DNA of 64,000 nt from Hofstenia miamia (taxonomy: Eukaryota; Xenacoelomorpha; Acoela; Hofsteniidae). The DNA lies in contig CABFPE010000280.1 in assembly GCA_900660155.1 (NCBI GenBank), positions 200,409 through 264,408 on the forward strand. Reading direction: 5' to 3'. Below, piece after piece: positions 44,244 through 56,690 of the stretch. A program made the translations under genes and the position numbers. Every line of letters begins with the position of its first letter. The stretch's first letter is position 1. The notes below the pieces were generated by a model. That model saw only the letters and a program-made list of their open reading frames with translations. It was not told the DNA's origin and made no database searches.

Positions 44244-44523
44244 CACATAACACAAAAAGCACCTTTTAAGCTTAGGTTTTTTAGATCAATAAAGTTTAGA
44301 TTTATTATTCTTTTTAATTTGATTCATACATAGTCAATTGTAGACATTTCTTTTTACTAGTACACCGCGTCCAATATAATTAACCCATCCGGTTTTTGAT
44401 CCATTATAATCGTATGTTGAAAAAATGTCACTCTGTATAATTATATACGTTTATATTCATACCTTATGTGTAACCATGGAATTGATCTATTGCTTATATA
44501 TATATAGATACTGTCAAGTTTCT

Positions 44524-45172
44524 TGTATAAGCCTCACCCCAAACTTTGAAAATTGTTTTTGAGTTGGTTTCAGTTACGGTTATGCAGCGTGTATAAGGCG
44601 CACCTAAAACTTTGATGAGTGTTTTTTAAATGCTGGTATACAGTGCGTATAAGCCGCAATCGGCCATATCACACTAATTTTATCCTTGACCACAAGGTGC
44701 TGTTTTAGTCACCCGCTCCCTTTTCAAAAACTATCTTAGCACTATATGAAATTGCGATTTTTTATGTGAATAAAAAATAATTGTTTATAGATAAGATAGA
44801 AAGCCTTTTTTCAAAAATTTCTCCTCTCCCATAAATAAATGTCATTTTAGAAAGACTACCTTTCATGTTTATAAATATAAATATATGTATAACTAATACT
44901 TTTCTAAAAATGTATGAAAACAAATTTGAACCGCCCCCTTTCAGAATTTTCTAGGTCCGCGCCTTTTGCCCACATACGTTTTTCCATTCACTTAAACTTA
45001 ATGTAAACTAGTCACAAGTGTTGGATATTTCCTAGTATTTTATGGTTAAATAATTTTTCCCCAGCTTTTCGTATTCTAAAACGGACCTTAACCTCGAAGT
45101 TAGTCGAAAGTTTACAGATATAATTTTTAGAGTGAGTGTATAATATTTTAGATTCAAATGTGCGGCTTATGC
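44524..45172. mobile_element. Possible non-autonomous element with GTATAAGCCGCA repeats
   Basis: Related blocks GTATAAGCCTCACCCCAAAC (44524), GTATAAGGCGCACCTAAAAC (44591) and GTATAAGCCGCAATCGG (44646) lie in direct order on the left. A reversed one lies on the right (GTGCGGCTTATGCACG, about 45160-45174). This resembles the ATAAG-rich subterminal repeats of pogo elements, but exact ends and target duplication were not found. Inside, 44934-44965 (GAACCGCCCCCTTTCAGAAT) resembles 56230-56262. Confidence 0.4.
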
Positions 45173-45174
45173 AC

Positions 45175-45900
45175 GATGATTTGCGTATATCTATTTGGCA
45201 TGGAATTGGTATGTGTTCCTAAGATAAATCTCTCCCAATTGTTTTCGAATGGAAGCTTTAGGGATGAAAGAAAATTTTTTGTTATCCTATATGATTTCAA
45301 ACATGAGATTCTTACAAAGCAAACATTAAATGAGAATGCTCGTATAGTTTATACAAATTTAATAAAGTAATAGGAAGTTATCGGGAGGGTTAGAAATTTA
45401 GAACTTCATTGAAGAATTTATTCTGCAATAAAGTTTAGCAATAATACTGCGATGCTGTAGTCCATACATCATTTTCACACAATTTCGATATTTTAAAACA
45501 GCATGCACAAAATGTAGGGTGGAATTTACAATAGGAATCTTTCTATCATTTCCCAGTGTTTCCATTGTTTTATTATACCACAATCATGTGAAAATCGAAA
45601 ATAGAATTAACGGGTTTCAACATAACCAGCACTATTCAGCCCTAGTTTTTTACATTTGATGTCAGTGTCAGCTGAAAAACAGTTTAATGTTTTATCAGGT
45701 TTCAAATCTACTCCCACTTCAAATGAATGCCGTTCTTGAATTGATGCATAGAACTTCCATCTTTGATAATTCCCTTTTTTGTATATGCAATTTGGTTAAT
45801 TTTTGCTACAGACCTTTTATCAAAATTATGTTAAAAATTTGCTTGCTAAACTAATTCTGTAAAAACTTGTTTCTACAAACGCATTTCATTCTGGGGCAAC
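45175..45900. other. Intergenic, nothing recognised
   Basis: AT-rich DNA; short frames only. Confidence 0.4.
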
Positions 45901-45908
45901 GTTGAAAT

Positions 45909-46268
45909 CAGAGATGAGCGCGGTATATGTTTTTAGATTTATGGATCATTCGTAAAAAAGTTTAGAGACAATTTCTAGTTATTTTGTTTAGTTCAATTTT
46001 ATTAGGTTAGTATCAAATTTTCCATGAAATATGTAAAAATTACTTTTATTATCTTGTATGTGAAATCTCTTAGTTTTGCATTAGAAAAAGTTTTTTTGAG
46101 AAATGCTTAGAGATTTTAAATCTTAATACAAAACACGTTATCTGTATAACTTTTATGCCACCGCAAGTTGTTTTATTTTCGCAGCTAACCACCTCAATTA
46201 TGTCAATCGCTACCGCGGTATACCGCATTGCGCCATACCGCGGTATTACCGCACCGCACTAATCTCTA
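45909..46268. mobile_element. Non-autonomous hAT-type element
   Basis: A 360-bp element. The left end is CAGAGATGAGCGCGGTAT; the right end, reverse-complemented, is TAGAGATTAGTGCGGTGCGG. The exact 8-bp direct repeat GTTGAAAT flanks it at 45901-45908 and 46269-46276. Near the right end is a dense run of ACCGCGGTAT blocks (46210-46258), unusually GC-rich for this window. Confidence 0.9.
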
Positions 46269-46276
46269 GTTGAAAT

Positions 46277-47800
46277 CCGTATTTACGTCTTCGTGCAAAA
46301 ATCTTAGTTTGCTATTTACTGAATTACAGTACAAGGTTAGATTGTTTTATATTTGGCACAATTCAGGCGACCTTCTGGAAATAATACTTTAAAGAACGAG
46401 TTCACATTTCCATATATTTTCATTTTTATTTTTTTTAGTAAACGAAAGCAATCATGGCATAAATAAAATGCAGCACCCTATCTGCAACATTGTACTGATA
46501 TTGGAGGCGAGCTTTATTTATAAGTGTAGACAAGTCTCAGTGTATTTTTTTTGCATTAGCGCGTTTAGATATGTGATTTATTGAAAGGTGATATTTAGAA
46601 TAACAAATTGGTTTTTATTCACTAATAAGTTGAAGTAAATCATGAATATATTTCTTATAATAATTGATAAACAAATAATTTTGAACTCAATTATTAGTAA
46701 TTAAGGGTAGAAACTATACATACTAGGAAATTCATTTTTCTATCACCTATTTTCATCGCTTGCGGATGGCCTGGTCGTATTTGAAGTAAGCAATCGGCAG
46801 AAATATCTATATTTACTATAATCTACATGAAATTGCCATTTTGATTAGTGAAGTATTTTAGTGCAAAAATATTTTGACCAAGCAACGATATTTCTATTAC
46901 AGATGATTCCTACCAATATCCCAGACAAATGATACTTCATATCATATATTTCATTTCAAATTATATTTTTAAAAAAATTTGAACTAAGTTTGCAAAATTT
47001 CTTGTTGTTTTCACGTAGGCATGCATTTCTGTAAATTCAAACAAGTATGCTGTATGATATTTAAAACAGTTGAAGTTAAAAATGCTAGTGTCCTCGAGAT
47101 GTGCATCGTTGTATATTTATTTAGTATTACTTTTTCATAAAACCATTTGATAGATAAGGCACTCTCCAATGAATAATTTTGATTACTATATGGACATATT
47201 CCCTCGCTTTAACAACTTAAAATTCATTTTGTTTCCTTAGATTTTCTAAGAATTTTCATCAAATAAGATTCTTCACACAAATTGTACAACACCCTGTTTT
47301 TCCGAATTAGAGTCCAATTTAGTCGTTTTAGCACATTAGTTTCATTACCCGAGGAGCCAAAAGATTATTATCCGAAATTTCCGATAGCATTGTTGGAAAA
47401 ATATTATCAGGCTTCCTACTCGGCATGTATTTTGTATATTGACATATATTTCAAACGACGACATGTACGGGCATATTATCCATATGTATATTAGGGCATG
47501 TTTGGGAAAACAAGTACCTGGTTTTCATTTAATCGTTTGTCTGAGATTCGTTTATGGGAATTCTCAAAAGTCCTAGTTTTTCTAGAATTTCAATTGAAAA
47601 ATGCTTTCACTGTAAGATGATCGATCATTTTTACTTGCATATTGCTAAGGAAAAGCTAGCGTATGTCAACAAGATAAAGGAGTATATGATTGTGATTAAC
47701 AAGCTAACTGCTGAGCGGAACAGTAGACTTCTGTTGTTTGCTGTTTCCTTACATTTTTGTCGCTTTGAGTTTCGATAAAGGAATGCACACTATATATATA
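46277..47800. other. Intergenic with unidentified plus-strand frames
   Basis: No recognised gene. Two neighbouring plus frames, 47282-47494 (SLPEEPKDYYPKFPIALLEK) and 47554-47778 (FHCKMIDHFYLHIAKEKLAY), read more protein-like than most in this region but lack splice support or known domains. Confidence 0.25.
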
Positions 47801-48238
47801 NNNNNNNNNNNNNNNNNNNNNNNNNNNNNNNNNNNNNNNNNNNNNNNNNNNNNNNNNNNNNNNNNNNNNNNNNNNNNNNNNNNNNNNNNNNNNNNNNNNN
47901 NNNNNNNNNNNNNNNNNNNNNNNNNNNNNNNNNNNNNNNNNNNNNNNNNNNNNNNNNNNNNNNNNNNNNNNNNNNNNNNNNNNNNNNNNNNNNNNNNNNN
48001 NNNNNNNNNNNNNNNNNNNNNNNNNNNNNNNNNNNNNNNNNNNNNNNNNNNNNNNNNNNNNNNNNNNNNNNNNNNNNNNNNNNNNNNNNNNNNNNNNNNN
48101 NNNNNNNNNNNNNNNNNNNNNNNNNNNNNNNNNNNNNNNNNNNNNNNNNNNNNNNNNNNNNNNNNNNNNNNNNNNNNNNNNNNNNNNNNNNNNNNNNNNN
48201 NNNNNNNNNNNNNNNNNNNNNNNNNNNNNNNNNNNNNN
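47801..48238. other. Assembly gap (438 N) in a TA repeat
   Basis: A run of N bounded by TA repeats on both sides. Open frames drawn through it are artefacts. Confidence 0.95.
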
Positions 48239-48258
48239 TATATATATATATATATATA

Positions 48259-48945
48259 GAATATAGTAAAAATAGTCATGCAACCTCAGATAACTTGTTG
48301 TATAAGTATCTTGTATCTGCATTATACTAAGATATAAAAGATGCGTATGGTATATGATTTTACTTACTATATCTAAAATATTTCCGTGTACACTTGTTTA
48401 TGTGCTTATTTATTAGAAATTGTAAATTGCTTATGTATGTTTATAATACTATAACCTAATGATACAATAACTCATATTTTCACTAAAGCGCAATCAATAA
48501 ACATCGTAGAAAATTCATCTTGTATTAGGATGTTAAAAACTGCTATAGATTATACTATGTTTGTGACTGAAAGTATAATGCTATAATTTTTTTCAAATAT
48601 TTCTGTAAAATAGTCTATTAAGTGGAATTCCTAAAAATCCCACAATGTCAATCAACCGTTAGAAGTTTTTGTTAAAAATAATTTTTTGCCTAAATGAGTA
48701 TACCATTTTTACCTAAAATCCCAATTCTATTTACTAGATCTAAATTGCAGAATTTTAATTATCAATATCGCTGTAATTAAGAGAGCGATTGCAATTACTT
48801 ATACAGTGCGATCTTTTTAAATGATTGAGGGATTACTTACTGAATGTCAAGTGCTTCGCCTTTACTAAGCAAATGACTGTGGGAAAAGGTTTAATTAATA
48901 AAACTACATACCCAGAGTGTAACTAGTTTGGAAAACTGCTAGCGT
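48259..48945. other. Intergenic, nothing recognised
   Basis: AT-rich DNA; no frame or element. Confidence 0.4.
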
Positions 48946-48949
48946 TCCT

Positions 48950-49420
48950 AATATAACGGTGAGTGTAAGCGAGTGAATGAAACAATGTGTCTATTTCACG
49001 CGTGTCTGCTTGGCTTTTGTTTCAGACACTTAAAGGTAACCCATTCATTCCCTTTTCAATGCATTATACGCTAATGAGTGATAAAGCTCTATTCAAAAGA
49101 CTGTTTCATTGTGGGCCTATATTGCAGATGTCTTATTGATGCACTGTACCATTCTCTCTTTATTGTGCGTCGGCATGAAACGGATTGGGCAAACCGTCAA
49201 TCATGGCGTCACACAGTTCGTCATTTCTCGCTCTGTTGGTTTCTTTGACAGATTTGGCTTATTTATCGGTGAGAATTTAAAATTGCATGCCGTGTTGGCA
49301 TTTCGCGCCATTTCTACTCAGCTCAGTGCGTAAACGCGTGCAAACTGCAATTAGTGCGCCCCACGCATCTAATGCAGCTAATTACCGCATAATAGAATCC
49401 TGACATGCGAGATTCGATTG
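48950..49420. promoter_or_regulatory. Candidate regulatory island, 10.5-11 kb upstream of SoxB1
   Basis: About 470 bases with clearly higher complexity and G+C than the flanks. They include TTTCATTGTGGGCC (SOX-like), AATCATGGCGTCAC, TGCATGCCG and GCAGCTAATTACCGCATAAT (homeodomain TAATTA). Plus-strand frame 49109-49333 crosses it, but stops and lack of domain similarity argue against coding. Function is inferred. Confidence 0.3.
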
Positions 49421-50020
49421 AAAGCGTAGTTTTATTTTCTTTGTAAAAACTTTTTGTTTATCACTGACACTTTACAAATGGCGTTGACTTGCTATTTCAA
49501 CTCTAACAAATTTCTACACAAAAGAAATGTTAAGCCTCATTGGGCTAATAATTTTAGTTTTTCTTTGACATTCACTTTTCTCAATTGATCTTTGTGTGAT
49601 ACAAGAAACGTTTGTTATGACTGTCAACAAAATCTTGCACTAGACATCTTACAGTGTAATTTTTATATGAAACTCGTGCAACTGTTTTGTGTGAGAATAT
49701 TCACAATTTTCATCTTAACCGTAGATTGACTATGTCCTTTATTGTAGGCAAACTGTTTTCCATACCTTCAAGTAGTTTTCTTCAAGGCTATTATAAAATT
49801 TGGTCATATATTGCATTACTTTACAATTTTAATATTCCACTCTTAGCTAGAAGTTTTCCCAATACATTGGAAATCAGGCAAAGACTAATAAATATCGTTA
49901 TTAATAGAGAAATAACAATTTATTTTAAATTTACAAAAAGAACATTCAAACAACATGAAATGCCAAAACACAGTTTTTTCGTGTAATACAAAGATTAACG
50001 TTACATTTTGAGCATACTGT

Positions 50021-51535
50021 CTATGATTTTTTGTCACGAAGTTGATTTTTGCAACGATCACTTAACTCCCGAACAACTGGCCAGTGTTCAATTCCATCAA
50101 GACGTACTTCCTGACAAGGTAAAGTAACTTTAGGCCCACCTTTTCTCTGCTTGGCAGCACGTTCCCGATCTTGAAGAGATGGCCGCATCCTTTTAGTGGT
50201 GGCTTGATTGCTGCTTACCAATGTATTGGCAACTATACTTCTAAATTCAAATAGAGTCATGATGTTTTTTTCTGGCACCTGTATCACAGCAGTCACATCT
50301 GCGCAATAACCACGAATTCACAACATTCAAATGAAAAATAGGAAAAAATATACGCAAATAGTATCTTCTATTGCAGTGAATCAGTGATCGCTGTTATGTA
50401 ACATGTTTGTTGAGCTCATTCACATAGGCCATTAGGTGTCTGGACAATAGCAGGACATGGAACATCAATAGTCTTTATCTCTTTTTGCTAATAACGCGTC
50501 ACATTTGTAGTAAGTTCGGCACCAGTATACATACTGAGCATGAGAACACCAATGTTGTGAAACCATTTTACAGCACCGAGAGAAATTCAATCAATCTCAG
50601 TAAAACTTTTAATATAGGTTCCTCTGCCTTTTGTCTTCATATCTTTATCACATGGAAATGTTTATCTTGGGGCTCTGTTTAACCTAAGAGTTTAAATACA
50701 ATGAAAACCTTGCAGTGCAAATTGGTTTTGCAGCTTGGCCGAATTAAACCAATTATCGAATAGTGTTTTAAAGTTCAATTTCTTTAGAGATGATTCAACA
50801 GCCGTCCCACAATGGCCTCAGATTTACCTACAGAAAGTTCATCTTCTTTGGAGTCATCTTTACAAAATAAAATCTAAATTATGAATTAATCCACTTTTTC
50901 CGCATAAAACTAACAGCCTGTAGTCCCACTTTTTCGGTTTCGTTGGGTTCTATTTTCGAAGGCCGTCACTCTTTTCCCTTACAGGGAATGATCTGCTCAT
51001 CTAGACTGAGAAATTCATCAGGGGGTGGATTTTACAACTGATATAACCTGTGAAACAAGGGATGACATTTGAAAGTCTTTGGGGATGATGCATTTTTCTC
51101 ATTATTATCAAAAAGTCAATAAATTTTTAAATTTCATCAAATCAATTTTTGGAAAAGCAATCAGCAACATATGGAATTCGGATTTGAAATTCCAAAACAA
51201 CCTAATGTTTGTCAGCTTCAACGATCACATGTTCATAAAACAACCGATCAATTTCCGCAGTTCACCTATTGATACTGAGGATCTACTTGATGGATGCAGC
51301 TGACCGGCATGCCATCCGGATTGGAAAAGAATTTCTCCAAAAATGAGTTAGGAAAATATTCTGTGAAGTCCTCACCAGGCTGACGAATGGAATTACACAA
51401 TTTGCCTATCTGATTTCCATTGAACTTCTGCAGAAAATGGACATTGTGATTAACAGCATTGGCCTTAGTTACATCAAAATCATCGTCATCTGATTTCTGC
51501 AATGGTAGTAAAACAATACCATGCACACTCAAAGT
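50021..51535 (-). mobile_element. Decayed piggyBac transposase
   Basis: Minus-strand fragments in piggyBac order. 51532-51266 reads GNQIGKLCNSIRQPGEDFTE, then YFPNSFLEKFFSNPDGMP. Around 51010-50978 is LDEQIIPCKG, the first catalytic aspartate region of piggyBac (SIDEQM-type). Near 50760 are TLFDNWFNSAKLQNQFALQG (DNYFTS-type) and, after further breaks, VKWFHNIGV and IDVPCPAIVQTPNG (VxCPxxVxxYN-type). 50296-50021 is the C-terminus with GPKVTLPCQEVRLDGIEHWP and the RCKNQL remnant of the terminal cysteine-rich part. At least six frame changes or stops separate the pieces, so it is dead. TTAA-flanked ends were not identified. Confidence 0.8.
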
Positions 51536-53137
51536 ATTTAGTGATTTCTACGGTCCCAATAAACAATAATATCTTTTTCATCATTGCAAATTTCACCATG
51601 TTTTATTGAACCTTTTCACCGATTAGAAGCCCATGTTACTCTCAAATCTCTAATCACCGTTGTTGTAAATGGTTGACTTCGTAGTTTTGACAGACCAGTA
51701 ACATTCAAATCACCATTACTCTATTGCACAACGACTTCTTTATTAAGTTGAGATGTCATCATTTAACAAATTTCTCAAACATACCAAATAATATTTGCCT
51801 GGCGTTTATTATAATGGACAAACTGAAAATTGTTATATATTATTAAATAAAATAGATTTTTACTAAACAAGTGAATGAAACATTAATTTATACATGCAGA
51901 GCATATAAATATATTTTTGTAATTATACATACCGTTAATATTTCGCTAGAATTTTTTCTCACAACTTGCCTCTTCAGGGCAGCAACACTCTGCGTGTAAT
52001 CATGCAATGCAATATATCGTCGGGCACCCAATGTTAAGCCAATTAGCATGGGCCAATTTCAGGATGACTAATGGCGTTCTGTACGGGGATACGTTGTAAA
52101 TTACAAACTGCAAAGCAATTAAGCTATTTGTGGCACCAGTTTAAGCTTATCAATTGAATGGACGCTAGGCTGTTAATTTTAAAGATCTGTTAATCAGGAG
52201 GTCGAATACCCATTCGAGAAATAAATAGCCTATGCTTAACTGTCTCTTTTTTAGCTTAATCTCGGTGAGTTAGAGGTACTCCTCTATTTTGGGGGCCGCT
52301 TTATTAGTCCATGAATTCTAAGTGTTTGAAAGGTTTTTTTTAAAAACCATAAAAAACTAAATATACATAATATATATTGCATACATACATACATCGTGTT
52401 GAATGATCCTATTTAAGTAATGTAATACGTTTTCTGCGATTTCTATTCTGGTATATACTTAAATTATTTATCAAATCAGTGTAATAATTCAAATGAAATG
52501 TTTGACAGTTTACGTGAAAAATGTAATATAGCGGTATATACGCTGTGTCACTGTTTGTACTTGTAATAACATTTGTTTAACTACTAAGGATCTATTAATT
52601 GTATAGCGAAAATGGAACAACTGCATATAAATGTAACATCTACAGATACTGTTTGTTTGTATAAATATTTCTTAAACTAATTGTATATTTATGCATTAGT
52701 TTCTTTGTGATAATTGTTCTAAATTCTAAAATACTGCACTGTATTCCAATACATCTATTTCGTTAACAACTTCTGAAGATTACAACGTGTGAACTAATTT
52801 AATCAGAAAAGAATTATAACAAGAAAGAAGAGAACGATTTCCAAGATTTAGATTTTGTACATTTTTGGGCGTAGTAAACGTATTAGGTTTAGATCTTATT
52901 TTACATGTGTATTTTATATGCTTTATAAGCCAGCTTTATGAGTGGTAAAAATGAGTTAACTTACTTGTATGACTATTGTGAGCAAACAGTAAACATTAAA
53001 ATATTTAGTTAAAATTGCATACAGAGCGTTTTTGAAATAGACATTACATGAATCATCTTGAGGAAGCACATTTAAAAACAAGTAAATCAGCCGAATATAT
53101 ATATATATATATATATATACCAGACTTGTCAACGAGC
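51536..53137. other. Intergenic, nothing firmly recognised
   Basis: The first 250 bases may hold more of the piggyBac N-terminus (minus strand, heavily broken). The rest is AT-rich, with (TA)n at 53095-53119 just before a single N at 53138. Confidence 0.4.
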
Positions 53138-53138
53138 N
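53138..53138. other. Single-N contig join
   Basis: One N between AACGAGC and TATATATG. Unlike the other single Ns, I see no repeated sequence across it. Confidence 0.8.
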
Positions 53139-55079
53139 TATATATGTGTATAAAGTTATAATCTGATTATTGAATACGAAAGGAAGGCCAATAATGAAGA
53201 TGAGGATTTCTTAAAAAATGAAGAATTTTTAGAGTTGTGAGTTGTTTCGATGTCAATCAGTCTAATTTAACCTTAAACTTTCTGACATCCTTTTCAAAGT
53301 AGAAACCTTTACAAACATTTTTAAACATTTTTCTGCAAACTTATTAAAAAATGTGGAAATATTCTGACATCTATTAGCGAGTTTGTTCTCACGCAGCGGT
53401 GGACATTTGCGCTAAAAAATTTTTACTTGCTCGTGCGTTATAACCGTGTATATTTTTTATTGGTGCAACCACAGATTTAAAAAATTCCACTGTCATTTAT
53501 AGTTAATATTTAAAATGCGCAAATATATTGATTAAGTTTGAAGTTTAAAATAAATATTAAATTGCAAGGTGGTAATGGTTAACTGAGTATACTATATTCT
53601 TAGTGTTTTGATAGAAATTGCACACGATTATTTCTATCAATTGTTAGGAAACTGTTTACTCTTACTTTGATGAACATATAAAACGTTGAATTAGAGCTGA
53701 GAAATGTTGTTTTATGATTACCTATCTTCGAATTTTCAACTATGTGAACTCGTTACGCGTTCTCCGAATGATTTTGAAAATGTATTAAATCGCCGTATGA
53801 CAGCCAGAAATGAAAGAGCTTGTTCAATGTCTTACTTTTATTAAATATCTTCAATTTATCGAGACTCCATAGTGCGAAAAATTGATTTCCAAATTTTTAA
53901 CTTTAAAACAATAAGTTAATTACTACCTTAACATTTCAGCGTAAGTGGAAAACTTGATGTTTCTATAATTATCTTTTGTCTATACGTTAAACGTTATTCT
54001 TGCAATGCTGCAATTTTGTTGAATTAATTAGATTTTTGGCAATGGTCCAACTTGGGACATAGATTTTCACTGTCTAAGATGGAATTGTGATTGAATCGCA
54101 TGGGAAATTTATTGTAAATTTTTACTGCTTTGAGAAATTTAGATTTCAAGCATACCTGACAATGCAAACCTCAGAAGCGTAGAGTAAATTCTGGTGCCTT
54201 TTACCAAATTTTTCTAATTTTGTAATGTACTGAAAATTTTTGTATAGATGATGTGGTTACATTGATGTGTTTTTCTCAAAATGGATCTCAATTGACAATA
54301 ATATTTTAGTCTTAATTATTTGTTTGTTCCAGAAAGTATTTTAGTTTAAGTATTTTTCATTCAAATATTAATGATATAACAATTTCTAATATGAATTTAG
54401 CTCTATCTCTACCCTTTGCGACAAGTCGTTTAGTAAAGTTTTGACCCATTTTTAAACTGTTGCAAATGCAAGGAGGTTTCTGTTCTTCAGTTCTTTACAT
54501 TGAAAAACCGTGCACTTAATGTTGTTTTAACTATAGATATTGAGTAAATAATGTATAGAACAATATGTAGAAAAGGTTGGCTATATTATTCCCTTTCAAC
54601 GCTCGTTTAACTTATTAATTAACTGATGAACAATCGCGCATGAATGTTTTACAGTGGTGGAGAAAATCAATAAATATTAAAGTAAATCTCCTTGTTTTTA
54701 AATTTTGACATTAATTAATAAATTGCTACCCAGCATCTAGTTTGTAGTCACGCAGCGACCTGTCATTCCCAATCACTCAACTCCCTTCACTCTGTCTTAC
54801 TTTTTAGGCATGCATCTTGAAAATGGATAAGACTAAAATACACGTATATCTCAGTGTGGTTACCCATCACTCTGGCATATCTTCTTCCATTTAAGTGAAT
54901 TACGTTTTTGGAAAATTTCTTGTGCATAGAATATTTTTAATTTCACAATTTTTAATGCCTTAGTGAGTAATATTAAAAAAAGTAATTTTATTTAATGAGA
55001 TCTTTGAATTGTGTATGATCTTTGGCCTTAAGTCGCTTAGTTGAATAGTTTTTTTGGTAAATTGTGACGTTGAGTGTCA
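53139..55079. other. SoxB1 upstream desert
   Basis: AT-rich DNA; no gene or element recognised. Confidence 0.4.
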
Positions 55080-55360
55080 TCCTGTATATTTTCTAGCCAC
55101 TGGCCATTAATGAGTGGAGAAGGGGGTGTTGTAATTTCGCTGCCATGCACAATTCGTCACACGCACTAACGCCTCGTCTAAACAACGGTCTCGTGCATAT
55201 TTTGACATTTGGACGCTCTCGTTTTAAGATCGTGTCATTGGAGATTTGAATTTGACAGATGCCTGACTTAATCAATTAAATAATAGTTCTTGACGTTAGG
55301 TAACTTCATTAGGCAGGCGCAGTTAATTGCTACCAGCCATGGGGGTCCTTATCCGACGAT
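55080..55360. promoter_or_regulatory. Candidate regulatory island, about 17 kb upstream of SoxB1
   Basis: About 280 bases of complex, less AT-rich sequence. It includes CCACTGGCCATTAATGAG, TGTCATTGGAG, TTGACAGATGCC, TTAATCAATTAAA and GGCGCAGTTAATTGC: homeodomain TAAT cores and TGACAG (TALE-like) sites. The minus frame 55275-55093 crosses it without recognisable protein features. Function is inferred. Confidence 0.3.
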
Positions 55361-55979
55361 GACAAATTAACTTGATTAAATTTTTATATCTGAAAGTAAC
55401 GCCGGCTGTTTTATCTCCTTTTCAGCTAACGCCATTCATGCTCTTCCTTCTCAAATTATTTTACATTGTTTCTTCAATTCATTTCATATCTTCCAATTTG
55501 CCTGTTTTTTATTTCCCACATGGTAAACAACTTTTGTTTACGATGTTACACTGTTTCTTTCCAATTCCGCACTAACAATAACTCATTCCTTCCCCTATTA
55601 ATTAATGACTTTTTTTCACTTTCTGTCACTGTGTTTTGATAGAAATCATTTCGAGATTAATATTTATATTTTAAAATATATTGTTGTTTTACATAATGTA
55701 AAATTAATATAAAATTACTACTGTGTATAAATATTAATGTTTTTATGGATTTAAGGGTCTTGCTTTGGAGAATTACTACCATAATTTCAATGAGTAATTT
55801 CGAGTCCGCATGAATTAATAATTTTTGCGAAAATGTTATATTTTATTGCTTTAACCTCTGAACAATTTTATATGTTTATATTAACCGAGTTCTACAGCAT
55901 TTTTACTTCAGAACATCAATTAATATATAACTTTATGCCTCAGGAGGCATGCAATAATAGGAGCATTGCGATGTAAAGG
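55361..55979. other. SoxB1 upstream desert
   Basis: AT-rich; nothing recognised. Confidence 0.4.
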
Positions 55980-56270
55980 ATTGTAGGGGAGCTTCTCAGG
56001 CGAGGGTTCAATTAAAACATTATATGAAGTTGCGGATTTTTGAGTAAAAAATATTTTTAGTGGTAAAAACTATTTTTTTCAAAAAACTTTTGTGCTTTCT
56101 TGAATAAAAGGATCTTAGAAATACTAGTTCTCACCTTAAAGTTTTTGTGGAGAACCTCATAAATGTTTGAGCCTTTTGCAAGAGGTGCCAAGAAATAATA
56201 GTTTTACACTAGGTATAGGAAAAAGGTTGAACCTCGCCCCTTTCAATATTTTTTAAGTCCAAGCCTGGAA
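55980..56270 (-). repeat. Dispersed repeat, copy B
   Basis: The reverse complement of 56020-56235 matches 23640-23855 over its length. Here both margins carry GCGAGGTTCAA-like sequence (GGCGAGGGTTCAAT near 55998; reversed GGGGCGAGGTTCAAC near 56230). The outer edge TCCAAGCCTGGAAC is palindromic-like. Possibly a small DNA element; class uncertain. Confidence 0.5.
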
Positions 56271-56640
56271 CTTCTCACTCTGTCTTTTCAATATTAGTGA
56301 ATACTACCCGTTTTTTAAAATCCAGTTATCTCTCGAAATCTGTCATTCGATTTTCCCTCAGTTCGTTGTCGTAAAACGTGATCATATTTCTCAAAATTCT
56401 GAGCAAAGACTAGAAAATGTAACAATTTGATTGTTTGCATGCATACGTGAGCTTGAAGTTTGCTGATTTAATTTTTTGGACAAACAAACGAAGTACAGTA
56501 GTTCACGAATATTAACAGCTTTATGTTACACATGTTGCCAGTTTATCAACTGCAAACAACCAATAAAAATGCAATTAAAGCATCTATAGTGCAGCAATAG
56601 TTCAGTGTTCTCTACATAAAATTTTACAATGTTATTATTA

Positions 56641-56690
56641 CTGGCGTAGATCCTTGGGGACAGGAGATCCCCCTAAGAATATATGGACAT
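56641..56690 (+). repeat. Dispersed repeat end (GGCGTAGATCC type)
   Basis: CTGGCGTAGATCCTTGGGG followed by GGAGATCCCCC; the counterpart of 22430-22470 in the opposite orientation. Confidence 0.55.

Noticed and set aside
47696-48322. Three overlapping open frames on both strands
   Set aside because: They cross the 438-N gap and TA repeats; artefacts.
52180-52270. tRNA-like box GGTCGAATACC and TAGCTTAATCTCGG, a possible SINE
   Set aside because: The two boxes are in the wrong order for a tRNA-type promoter, with no tRNA fold, poly-A tail or second copy seen.
53138-53138. Expected repeated overlap at this single N
   Set aside because: The flanks do not repeat each other in the visible sequence, so no artefact is claimed here.
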